A stretch of 64,000 bases of DNA from Noviherbaspirillum humi (lineage in GTDB: Bacteria; Pseudomonadota; Gammaproteobacteria; Burkholderiales; Burkholderiaceae_D), in NCBI RefSeq assembly GCF_900188095.1, contig NZ_FZOT01000018.1, forward strand, positions 1-64,000, read 5' to 3'. Position 1 is the stretch's first letter, and every line of letters starts with the position of its first letter. The position numbers and the translations under genes are program-made. Positions 42,076 to 51,000 of the stretch are shown piece after piece. A model generated the notes under the pieces. That model saw only the letters and a program-made list of their open reading frames with translations. It had not been told where the DNA came from and made no database searches.

Positions 42076-42105
42076 CAGCCCTGCGGATGCCAGCCCTAAG
42101 GATGC
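42076..42105. repeat. 15-bp tandem duplication at the cupin 3' end
   Basis: CAGCCCTGCGGATGC (42076-42090) is followed immediately by CAGCCCTAAGGATGC (42091-42105), differing at two positions. On the minus strand the upstream copy reads CAT CCT TAG and gives the present stop. The downstream copy would read CAT CCG CAG GGC TGA. The duplication plus two base changes has therefore altered the last residues of the cupin. Confidence 0.7.
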
Positions 42106-42569
42106 TTGTGGATCGGATCGACCCAATGCACTTCCTGCGGCTTTTCCACCGCATCGATGTCGAGGTTGATCACCACCGCTTCATTGTCGCTGCGCACCAG
42201 CACGCACTCCAGCGCCTCGTCGTCGCTGGCGTTGATCTCCTGGTGCGGCACGTAGGGCGGCACATAGATGAAATCGCCCGGCCCCGCTTCGGCGGTGTAT
42301 TCGAGGTGCTCGCCCCAGCGCATGCGCGCCTTGCCGCGCACCACGTAGATCACGCTCTCCAGCGCGCCGTGATGATGGGCGCCGGTCTTGGCCTTGGCAT
42401 GGATGGTGACGGTGCCGGCCCAGATCTTCTGCGCGCCGACGCGCGCATGATTGATGGCGGCGGCGCGGTGCATGCCGGGCGTCTGCGCCGTGTTGGTGTC
42501 GAGGTTGTCGCCCTTGATGACGCGCACGCCGTCGTCGCGCCAGTCGTGGTGTCCGGTGTTCTCGCTCAT
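42096..42569 (-). CDS. Cupin-domain protein
   Basis: A 157-residue single-domain cupin. Motif 1 is TGAHHHGALESVIYVVRGKARMRWG, with a His cluster and Glu as metal ligands. Motif 2 is PGDFIYVPPYVPHQEINAS, with the final His. Such proteins are metal-dependent dioxygenases, isomerases or binding proteins; the substrate cannot be told. ATG 42569 is preceded by AGGAGG, which fixes the start. It is divergent from the SnoaL-like gene (139 bases apart). Confidence 0.85.
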   Translation of the reverse strand: MSENTGHHDWRDDGVRVIKGDNLDTNTAQTPGMHRAAAINHARVGAQKIWAGTVTIHAKAKTGAHHHGALESVIYVVRGKARMRWGEHLEYTAEAGPGDFIYVPPYVPHQEINASDDEALECVLVRSDNEAVVINLDIDAVEKPQEVHWVDPIHKHP

Positions 42570-42708
42570 GTCTTCCTCCTGTGCTTGGCTATGCGTTCTG
42601 CGCTGCATGCGAGCTTACTGCCTCGGACCGCAGCGCGCCAGCGGGCGTATCATGCCGCGATGAGGCGCATGCCGGTCATGCAAGACATCATACAAGGAGG
42701 AGAAAGCG

Positions 42709-43116
42709 ATGACAGTCGAAGAACAAAGCAAGGCGGTGGTGCGGCTTTATGTCGATGCCTTCAACCGCGGCGACCTCGCCGCGCTGCGCGACCTGCTGGC
42801 GGACGATGCGGAGATTCAGGGCGTGATGGGCAAGGGCCTGTTCGACAAGGTGGGGCCGATCTGGCGCCAGCTGATCGAAGGCTATGGCATGCAGCTGAAG
42901 ATAGAAGGCATGATCGCCGAGGGCAATGTGGTGGCGGTGCGATATACCGAGTCCGGTGTGTTCCGCGCCCCGGCCTTCGGTCACGAGCCGACCGGCAAAT
43001 CATATGAACTGGTCGCGATGGAGTGGATCGAGATCGCCGACGGCAAGATCAGGCGGCGTTGGGGAGCGCGCGATTCGGCGAGCCAGATGCGCCAGCTCGG
43101 ACTGCTTATTTCCTGA
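42709..43116 (+). CDS. SnoaL/NTF2-like protein
   Basis: A 135-residue alpha+beta cone-fold protein of the SnoaL-like ester cyclase/NTF2 superfamily (VVRLYVDAFNRGDLAALRDLLADDAEI, then AMEWIEIADGKIRRRWGARD). Members include polyketide cyclases, isomerases and catalytically inactive binding proteins; no specific active site is certain here. AGGAGG sits 7 bases before the ATG. Confidence 0.82.
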   Translation: MTVEEQSKAVVRLYVDAFNRGDLAALRDLLADDAEIQGVMGKGLFDKVGPIWRQLIEGYGMQLKIEGMIAEGNVVAVRYTESGVFRAPAFGHEPTGKSYELVAMEWIEIADGKIRRRWGARDSASQMRQLGLLIS

Positions 43117-43200
43117 CATTTCGGTATTTTCAGAGCGGCGCCGTGACCCGGATGTGTACCGGTCTTGGGCCTGGGGATGGAGTCGTTTTCACGTAAAATA

Positions 43201-43216
43201 CTGTATTCATATACAG
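43201..43216 (+). promoter_or_regulatory. LexA (SOS) box
   Basis: CTGTATTCATATACAG is a perfect CTGT-N8-ACAG LexA operator with an A/T-rich centre, flanked by A/T on the left. It ends 13 bases before the ATG of the radical SAM gene, so bound LexA would block the promoter and the ribosome-loading region. TAAAAT at 43194-43199 is a possible -10. This is seen directly; LexA control is inference from the established consensus. Confidence 0.8.
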
Positions 43217-43229
43217 TCATTCACGCCCC

Positions 43230-44462
43230 ATGGAATTGACCGACAAGCTGGAAATCCTGGCCGACGCCGCCAAGTACGATGCGTCCTGCGCCAGCAGCGC
43301 CGCGCCGCGCCGCAGTTCACTGGGCAAGGATGGTTTGGGCGCCACCACGGGCAACGGCATCTGCCACAGCTATACGCCTGACGGCCGCTGCGTGTCGCTG
43401 CTCAAGATTCTGCTCACCAATTTCTGCCTCTACGACTGCCAGTACTGCGTCAACCGCCGCAGCAGCGACGTCCCGCGCGCCCGTTTCGCGGTGGAGGAGG
43501 TGGTCAAGCTGACCATCGATTTCTATCTTCGCAATTACATCGATGGCCTCTTCCTGAGCTCCGGCATCATCCGCTCGCCCGACTACACCATGGAGCAGCT
43601 GGTGGAGGTGGCGCGCCAGCTGCGCGAGGTGCACCAGTTCCGCGGCTACATCCACCTGAAGACGATTCCCGACGCCTCGCCCGAGCTGATCGAGCGCGCC
43701 GGCCGCTATGCCGACCGGCTCAGCGTGAATATCGAGCTGCCGACCGAAAACTCGGTGGCACGGCTGGCGCCGGAAAAGAGCGTGCGCACCATCAAGCTGG
43801 CGATGGGTTCCATCCGCCGCAAGCTCGATGAAAAGGCGGAAGAGCCGAAGGCGCCACGCTTCGCCCCTGCCGGCCAGAGCACCCAGATGATCGTCGGCGC
43901 CGACAGCGCGGACGACAGCGCCATCCTGCACACCGCCGAGACGCTGTATTCCTCGTACAAGCTCAAGCGCGTCTACTACTCCGCCTTCAGCCCCATCCCG
44001 GCCGGCCCGAGCGTGCTGCCGCAGCGGCCGCCGCCCCTGCTGCGCGAACACCGGCTCTACCAGGCCGACTTCCTGGTGCGCGGCTACGGCTTCCAGGCCA
44101 GCGAGCTGCTGCCGGGCAGCGGCAACCTGCCGCTGGACATCGATCCCAAGCTGGCCTGGGCGCTCAGCCACCGGGAGCATTTCCCCATGGACCTGAACCG
44201 GGCGGACGAGACCATGATCGCCCGCATTCCCGGCATCGGCCTGCGCAATGCGAAGCGGCTGGCCCAGCTGCGGCGCTCGCGGCGCATCCGCTATGCCGAC
44301 CTGACCAAGCTGCGCTGCGCCATGGACAAGCTCAAGCCCTTCATTGTCACCGCCGACTACCGGCCGGCGCAGGATAGCGCGCCGTCCGAACTGCTGCGCC
44401 GGGCGCTGGCCGACAAGACGCCGCAGATGGAGCTGTTTCCGGCGCTGCAGGAAGCGGCATGA
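43230..44462 (+). CDS. Radical SAM protein linked to UdgX (putative DNA modification/repair)
   Basis: A 410-residue radical SAM enzyme. The 4Fe-4S ligands are Cys66, Cys70 and Cys73 (FCLYDCQYCVNRR). The TIM-barrel part continues through FLSSGI and LSVNIELPTE. Near the C-terminus is a helix-hairpin-helix DNA-binding element (ARIPGIGLRNAKRLAQLRRSR). The family is known as the radical SAM protein encoded next to a uracil-DNA-glycosylase-like protein; its reaction is undetermined. The next gene overlaps by 4 bases (ATGA), and a LexA box lies just upstream, so this is probably an SOS-induced DNA repair operon. No strong Shine-Dalgarno sequence precedes the ATG, which is unusual for the region. Confidence 0.9.
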   Translation: MELTDKLEILADAAKYDASCASSAAPRRSSLGKDGLGATTGNGICHSYTPDGRCVSLLKILLTNFCLYDCQYCVNRRSSDVPRARFAVEEVVKLTIDFYLRNYIDGLFLSSGIIRSPDYTMEQLVEVARQLREVHQFRGYIHLKTIPDASPELIERAGRYADRLSVNIELPTENSVARLAPEKSVRTIKLAMGSIRRKLDEKAEEPKAPRFAPAGQSTQMIVGADSADDSAILHTAETLYSSYKLKRVYYSAFSPIPAGPSVLPQRPPPLLREHRLYQADFLVRGYGFQASELLPGSGNLPLDIDPKLAWALSHREHFPMDLNRADETMIARIPGIGLRNAKRLAQLRRSRRIRYADLTKLRCAMDKLKPFIVTADYRPAQDSAPSELLRRALADKTPQMELFPALQEAA

Positions 44463-45880
44463 GCCTGTCGGCATGCGCCGGAAACTTCAACGATTGGCGC
44501 CAGGCCGCCCGCGGCCTGCTGCGCCGCGGCATCCCGCCGCACGAAGTGCAATGGTCGGATGGCCCGCAGGCGAACGATCTTTTCGCTATCTCCTCCAACC
44601 CACAGGCGCCCGAGGCGCAAGCCAGCATGCCGGCGGCCCAGGTGCCGCGCAAGCTGCTGGAACTGCTGGAAGAGGCCGCCTGCTTCCGGACGCCGGAGCG
44701 CTGGGCGTTGCTGTACCGGGTGCTGTGGCGCTGGACCAGCGGCGAGACGGAGGTGCTGTCGGCGGCCGACGAGGATGGCGCCCGGCTGCATGCCTGGGCC
44801 AAGGCGGTGCATCGGGAAGCGCACAAGATGGAAGCCTTTCTGCGCTTTCGCGAGCGCGCGCCGGAACTCGGCGCGCCGCGCTTCGTCGCCTGGTTCGAAC
44901 CGGAGCACGACGTCCTGGCGCGGGTGGCGCGGCATTTCGCCCACCGCATGGGCCGCAGCACCTGGCTGATCGCCACGCCGCGCGGCATCGCCTGCTGGGA
45001 TGGCGAGCGGCTGGAGGTCGATCCGGAAGCCGCCGGCACGCCGCCCGACGGTGAGGACCGGGCCGAGGCGCTGTGGCTGACCTACTACCGCAGCACCTTC
45101 AATCCGGCGCGACTGAACACCTCTGCGATGGAGATGCATATGCCCGTGCGCTACTGGAAGAATCTGCCGGAAAGCAAGCTCATTCCCGATCTCGTCAGCC
45201 AGGCCGGCAGCGGCGCGCGCAAGGTGGCGCAGGCGCGCGGCGTCGGCGCGCGGCAGGGCGCGACCATCGATATCCAACCGGAAGCGGCGCAGCCGGAACG
45301 CGAGGCGCCGACCTCGCTCGACCAGTGCCGCCGCTGCGAGCTGTGGCGCAACGCCACCCAGGGCGTGCCCGGCGAAGGCCCGGCCAGCGCGCGCATCATG
45401 CTGGTCGGCGAACAGCCCGGCGACCAGGAAGACCTGCAGGGCCATCCCTTCGTCGGCCCGGCCGGCAAGCTGCTCGACAGCGCGATGAGCAAGGCCGGAC
45501 TGGACCGGAACACGGTCTATCTCACCAACGCCGTCAAGCATTTCAAGTGGGAGCCGCGCGGCAAGCGGCGCCTGCACAAGACGCCGGCGCAGAAGGAAGT
45601 GGACGCCTGCAGCTACTGGCTGGAGCAGGAAGTCGCCCAGGTCGGGCCGGAGGTTATCGTGGTGCTCGGCAGCACGGCGCTGAAATCGGTGCTGCATACC
45701 GGCAAGGCCGGGCTCACCGAACTCATCGGCAAGCCTTTCGAGCACGAAGGCCGCTGGATCGTGGCGACCTATCATCCCTCCTATGTGCTGCGGGTGCCGG
45801 ACGAGGAGGCGAAGGCGAGGGCGTTCGAGGCGCTGGTGGAGGCCTTCCAGATCGCGCAGGAAAAGGCCAGGCGGCACTGA
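44459..45880 (+). CDS. UdgX-type uracil-DNA glycosylase with N-terminal DUF (TIGR03915-like) domain
   Basis: A 473-residue two-domain protein. Residues 1 to about 240 are the domain that accompanies the radical SAM partner (RYWKNLPESKLIPDL near its end). Residues about 285-470 are a UdgX/family-4 uracil-DNA glycosylase with Cys290 and Cys293, motif GEQPGDQED (318-326), a KRRLH loop (369-373) and motif HPSYVLR near 439. In UdgX the KRRIH-loop His forms a covalent bond to DNA at uracil sites; His373 is the equivalent. Cys384 is a third iron-sulfur ligand candidate, but the position usually VCLG in family 4 reads VVLG, so the fourth ligand is unclear. It overlaps the radical SAM gene by ATGA. 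Confidence 0.9.
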   Translation: MSLSACAGNFNDWRQAARGLLRRGIPPHEVQWSDGPQANDLFAISSNPQAPEAQASMPAAQVPRKLLELLEEAACFRTPERWALLYRVLWRWTSGETEVLSAADEDGARLHAWAKAVHREAHKMEAFLRFRERAPELGAPRFVAWFEPEHDVLARVARHFAHRMGRSTWLIATPRGIACWDGERLEVDPEAAGTPPDGEDRAEALWLTYYRSTFNPARLNTSAMEMHMPVRYWKNLPESKLIPDLVSQAGSGARKVAQARGVGARQGATIDIQPEAAQPEREAPTSLDQCRRCELWRNATQGVPGEGPASARIMLVGEQPGDQEDLQGHPFVGPAGKLLDSAMSKAGLDRNTVYLTNAVKHFKWEPRGKRRLHKTPAQKEVDACSYWLEQEVAQVGPEVIVVLGSTALKSVLHTGKAGLTELIGKPFEHEGRWIVATYHPSYVLRVPDEEAKARAFEALVEAFQIAQEKARRH

Positions 45881-45958
45881 TTGCCGCCGGCGCTGGCACG
45901 GCTTTCACCATTTCCCGTCCGTCGCCGCGGCATGAATGATGGCGCCCAACGCCCGGCG

Positions 45959-47713
45959 TTACTTCGCAAAGCCATCCCACACCATCAGGTGTCCGGTGCT
46001 CGTGCCGGCCGCTCCGCCGCCGCCCGTCAGCGATTGCAGCGAATTGTGGAGGGCAAAGGGCAGCAGGCGGCCCACCGAAGCGAGGGCGGCGACGCCTCCC
46101 GAAGCCGCCACGGCGCGTCCATCGCCGTTGCCGCCGTCGGCCGGCGTGATCCATAGCCGCCGCGTGGCGAAATCCGGCGAGACCACGAGCACGAACGGGT
46201 CGCCGCCGGCGTAAGCGGCGAGCGTCTTGCCGTTGATGCTCAGGCTGGTCCGGTTGGCAATCGCATAAGCGGCGTTCCCCGCGACGTACACGTTGCCTGC
46301 CTCGTCCGCGGCGAGTCCTCTCGGAAAGATGGAATTGCCCTTGCCGCTTCCGAGGCGGGTCAATAGCAGCTGTCCTTTCTCCGGCGTTCCGGTGGCGGGA
46401 TTCAGCCGGGCGAAATAAGTGATGTGATTGGAGGCGGTGTTGTACTCGGTGTTGTAGCTGTCATTCGCAACATTGGGGGCCGGTTTGGAGAGGTCGGTCG
46501 GCAGCCAGCGGTAGATGGTGTTGCCGCCCGCGCTCTCCCCTGCGAAGTAGAGCTTGCCGTCCCGCCCCATCGCCACCCGCAGGCCGCGCGTGTCGGCGCA
46601 ATTGCTGCCGGCGCCTGCCTCATCCTTGGACCAGTCCCACGCCTTCCAGGCGGCGGCGCCGGCAAGGGTATAGCTGCGTATCCAGGCAACCTGCAGCTGG
46701 CTGCAGGGCGCGCCGTTGCGCTGCGCGAAGCCGGTGACGAAGACGAGCCCGCTCGCGCTGTCGATGGCCACATCGTTCACGGCGGAATCGCCGAAGGCTC
46801 TCTCGAATTTGAGCTGGCCTTGAGGATCGAACACCCGCAGCGTCTTGCCGAAGAGCGCTGCCGCATGGCCATCCTCTGCAATCGCCACCCGCTGCGCCGC
46901 GCCGCCGGAGGTGTGCTTCCATCGCACCGTTTTTCCATCGGCGCCTGCCACCACCACGCCGGCATCGGAGGCGATCGCCATGTCGCCGTTTGCCCGCCGC
47001 AACGCGAGGTCGCTTACCAGACCTCCGACTCGGATGACGGCCAGGACCGTGGTGCCGCTCGCGTTCAGTCTAAGCACGGCTCCGCCGGTGCCGCCGCCGA
47101 TCAGGTCCACGGCCGTTCGGGCGAAGTCGGTGCCGGTAAAGCGACCGCCAACGAGCAGGGAGCAGTTCGTGTCGATCTCGACGGCATTCGCTTCATCCTG
47201 CGCACCCATGCCCAGGTAGGTGGCCGCACGCGTATTGAGGGACGAAGCGTTCGACGGCGGCGACAGCGTGCCGGGGCAACCTGTCGCGGGCACGGCGGCG
47301 GCTGTGCCGCCCTGGCCAGCGGACGGCGTATAACCGGTCGTCGCAATGGGCGAGGTCGTCGCCATGCCGCCGGGCGTGTTGGCGGCGGCGAAGGGGCTGC
47401 CCGAGGCATTGCCGCCCTGCGTGCTTCCGGCGGGCGTGCCCGATGCCGCCGGTGCGGATGCCTGCGCGATGCTTCCCGGGCCGGCGGTCGCGCCGGGGTT
47501 GGACAGGCCCGCCGAATCGCCCCCTGGCACGCTTCCCCCGGCAGAAGGCGAATTTCCCGTTGCAGCGACGGGCGGAGCGGTTCCCGTGTTTTCAATCGCG
47601 ATGTTCGTGGCGTCGCCCGCCGGCTTGCCGTTTTGTTCTCCACCGCCGCCGCAGGCGGACAGCAGAGTGAGGATGGCGAATGCGGAACAGGTAAGCCGGA
47701 AATGCCGATGCAT
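45959..47713 (-). CDS. Large lipoprotein with beta-propeller-like repeats
   Basis: A 584-residue lipoprotein. The lipobox LLSAC puts the lipidated Cys at residue 21, followed by GGGG. A long Gly/Ser/Pro/Ala/Thr-rich linker runs to about residue 150. The C-terminal 430 residues are beta-rich with repeated blade-like segments (VNDVAIDSASGLVFVTGFAQRN, then GLAADEAGNVYVAGNAAY), as in NHL/SBBP-type propellers. Ten or so Cys outside the lipobox were not seen, but a few (CPG, NCS, PCS, NCAD) could pair. GGGAG precedes ATG 47713. It is divergent from the PAS-GGDEF-EAL gene. Ligand or partner unknown. Confidence 0.8.
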   Translation of the reverse strand: MHRHFRLTCSAFAILTLLSACGGGGEQNGKPAGDATNIAIENTGTAPPVAATGNSPSAGGSVPGGDSAGLSNPGATAGPGSIAQASAPAASGTPAGSTQGGNASGSPFAAANTPGGMATTSPIATTGYTPSAGQGGTAAAVPATGCPGTLSPPSNASSLNTRAATYLGMGAQDEANAVEIDTNCSLLVGGRFTGTDFARTAVDLIGGGTGGAVLRLNASGTTVLAVIRVGGLVSDLALRRANGDMAIASDAGVVVAGADGKTVRWKHTSGGAAQRVAIAEDGHAAALFGKTLRVFDPQGQLKFERAFGDSAVNDVAIDSASGLVFVTGFAQRNGAPCSQLQVAWIRSYTLAGAAAWKAWDWSKDEAGAGSNCADTRGLRVAMGRDGKLYFAGESAGGNTIYRWLPTDLSKPAPNVANDSYNTEYNTASNHITYFARLNPATGTPEKGQLLLTRLGSGKGNSIFPRGLAADEAGNVYVAGNAAYAIANRTSLSINGKTLAAYAGGDPFVLVVSPDFATRRLWITPADGGNGDGRAVAASGGVAALASVGRLLPFALHNSLQSLTGGGGAAGTSTGHLMVWDGFAK

Positions 47714-48093
47714 GACTACTCCCAAAGAAAAGCAGGTGTGAGGTGGAAAAGAAGGCTGTCTTCACCGAGGGATGGAGCTGGAGCGGGAAATCAGCGGTGA
47801 TGTGACGCGCGGGGCGTTTGACGGCGTACCAGCGCATCCACCGTGGGCAGAAACGCAACCACCATGCCATTGCAGGCAGATGTTCCAGCGTCGTCGCTGT
47901 TTTAAGCCTGCATGTTTTTCTGCCTCGTGCCGAAGTACCTGTTCCGGGATCGGGCAGCAGCGGCCCGGTATTGGTCAATTCGTCTATAGAAAATTGGCCG
48001 GCGGCCATGTAAGCTTGCTTCCCGGAAAAAGTGCGTCCTTCGTACATCAAATCAGAACCAGCCAGACGCCGAGAAGCGAGCAACCGAATCACG
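47714..48093. other. Divergent promoter region; no supported gene
   Basis: About 380 bases between the lipoprotein and the GGDEF/EAL gene, both reading outward. TTGGTC near 47974 and the A/T-rich TATAGAAAATT around 47985 are weak promoter-like elements for the plus-strand gene. No operator or RNA fold stands out. Confidence 0.35.
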
Positions 48094-51000
48094 ATGAACA
48101 ATCCTTGCCCGGGAGGCTGGCCCGCCCCCCTGTTGCAGCAACTTGCCGAATCCGCCATCAAGCTGGTCTGGATGACCGATGCCGATGGCGTTTGCATCTA
48201 TCTCAATCCCGAGGTGGCCGCGCTGTATGGCGACCCGGCCGATTTCCGGCTGTCCGACTGGACGGCGGCGATGCACCCGGACGACCGCGAGCGTATCGCG
48301 CCGATGTATCGGCAGGCGGTGGCTGAGCGCCGCGAGTACCAGGTCGAGTACCGCATCGCGCTGAAGCCGGGCGAGGTGCGCTGGGTGCGCGGATCGGGCG
48401 CGCCGCGCTGGTCGGCGCAGGGCGAGTTTCTCGGCTATGTGGGCGCCATCATCGATACCACCAGCCATCACGCCGCCCTGGACCGGCTGGCCAAGAGCGA
48501 GGAAGCCCACCGCCTGCTCACCGAGAACAGCAGCGACCTGATCAGCCACCATGCGCCCGACAGCGGCGTCTATCTGTATGCGTCGCCCTCGGCCACGCGC
48601 ATGCTCGGCTTCGAGCCGTCGGAACTGCTCGGCACCCGGGTCTACGATTATCTGCATCCGGACGACGAGACGCTGGTGCGTGCCGAAGTCCTGCGCCAGG
48701 CGAAGAGCGGCGATGCCAGCCAGCTGGTGGAGTTCCGCGTGCGGCACAAGGACGGGCACTACATCTGGGTGAGCACGAATGCCCGCGTCCTGCTGCATCA
48801 TGTGACGGGCGAGAAGCTCGGCACCGTGGCGGTCACGCGCGACGTGACCGCGCAGCGCGCCGCCCGGGAGGCGCTGCGCCGCAGCGAGGCGCGCTTTCGC
48901 AGCCTGACCGACCTTTCCTCCGATTGGTATTGGGAAACCGACGCCGAAGGCCGATTCACCTTCGTCTCGGAAGGCCTGCAGCGGCTGTTCGACCTCGCGC
49001 CCGAGGAAGTGCTCGGCCATACCCGCATCGAGCGTGCGGCGGACCGCGACCAGCCGGGGTTGATCCAGTACCAGAAAATGATCGACGCGAGGCTGCCCTT
49101 CCGCGACCTGGCGTATTCGGTTTTCGTCCAGTCCAAAGGCACGGTGCGGCATTCGTCGATCTCCGGCGAGCCGGTATTCGAGGATGGCCGCTTCCTGGGT
49201 TACCGCGGCGTGGGCCGCGACATCAGCGAGCAGATCGAGCTGGCGCAGCAGCTGTCGCGCCTGGCGGAGGAAAACCGGGCGCTGATCGAGAATTCGCTCG
49301 ACATCATGGCGCTGCTGGACGCGGAAGGGCGCTTCCTGCGGCTGAACCGGGCAACGCTGGACATCCTCGGCTACGCGCCGCAGGACATGCTGGGCAAGCG
49401 CTACATCGAATTCCTCGTGCCGGACGATATCGCGCGCACCCGCGCGGTCGATGCCGGCCTGCGCACCGGCAGCAACACGGTGCAGAATTTCGAGACGCGC
49501 TGGATCAAGCGCTGTGGCGGCATCGTCCATCTCTCGCTCTCGGTGCGCTGGGCCGACGACCAGAAGATGATGTACGCCACCGCCCGCGACATTACCGAAG
49601 CCCACCTCACCCGGGCCGCGCTGGACAAATCGAGCGACCGCATGGCTTCCATCCTGGAGAGCATCGGCGATGCCTTCTTCGCGCTCGACCGCGACTGGCG
49701 CGCGGTGTACGTCAACCAGAAGACCGCCGACTTCATCGGCCAGCCGCGCGATTCGTTGATCGGAAAGGTTTTGTGGGATGCCGTGCCGCACATCCGCAAT
49801 TCCGTCTTCATGGAGTACTACCGCCGCGCGATGGACGAGGGCCAGCCTTCCTTCTTCGAGGCGTATTGGATGCCCGCCGGCGCCTGGTGCGATGTGCGGG
49901 TGTATCCGAACGAGGATGGCATCTCGGTCTACTTCCACGACATCACCGCCCGTCGCGAGGCGGAACAAACCCTGCGCGCCAGCGAGGAACGCTTCCGCAA
50001 GGTGATCGAGATGACGCCGTCCGGCTATGTGCTGGGAGACGCCACCGGCCTCATCCTCGATGCCAATCCGGCGCTGTGCGAGATGGCGGGCTACCGCCGC
50101 GAGGAACTGGTCGGCCGGCATCTGCAAACGCTGCTGCCGGTCTGCCCCTGCGGCGGCGCGCTGTTCGAACGCGGCGGCGTCAGCTCGGTGCATGGCCGCG
50201 AAGCTATCGTGCGCCACCAGGATGGCCGGGATCTCTTCGTTCTGGTCAATGCCAACATCGAGCGCGATGCCGACGGCAACGGCTTGTCCATCACCGCCTT
50301 CGTCACCGACATCACCGAGCGCAAGCGCGCCGAGGGCCGGCTGCGCGAACTCGCGACGCACGACAGCCTGACCGGCCTGCCGAACCGGGCGCTGCTGTCG
50401 GAACGGCTGCAGTCCATGCTCGCCATCGCCGGCGAGCGACTGCCGGTGGCGGTGATGTTCATCGACCTCGACCGCTTCAAGGAAGTCAACGACTCCATGG
50501 GCCACACGCCGGGCGACGAGCTGCTCAACGAAGTGGCGCGCCGGCTGCGCGGCAATCTCCGTCCGGACGACGTGGTGGCCCGGCTCGGCGGCGACGAATT
50601 CGTCGTCGCCGCGCCTTGCAGCCAAGGCGACGTGTCGGCCGCCCGCATCGTCGAGAAGCTGTTCGCCGCGCTGGCCGAACCGATGCACATCGGCGGCCAT
50701 GAAGTGTTCGTCCGCGCTTCGGTCGGCATTGCGATGTATCCGCGCGACGGCGTGACGAAAGAGCACCTGCTGCAGAACGCCGATACCGCCATGTACCGCG
50801 CCAAGGCGGCAGGCCGCAACGGCTATTGCTTCTTTGCTTCCGAAATGAGCGCCGACGCCAAGCGCCGGCTGATGATAGAGAGCTCGCTGCACCGGGCGCT
50901 GGAGCGAAACGAGTTCGAGCTGTACTACCAGCCCAAGCTGAACCTGCACAGCATGGAAGTCACCGGCATGGAAGCGCTGCTGCGCTGGCGCCACCCGCAG

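Noticed and set aside
42033-43007. 324-residue plus-strand frame across the cupin and SnoaL genes
   Set aside because: It runs antisense through the cupin gene and out of frame through the SnoaL-like gene, both of which have strong ribosome-binding sites and family motifs.
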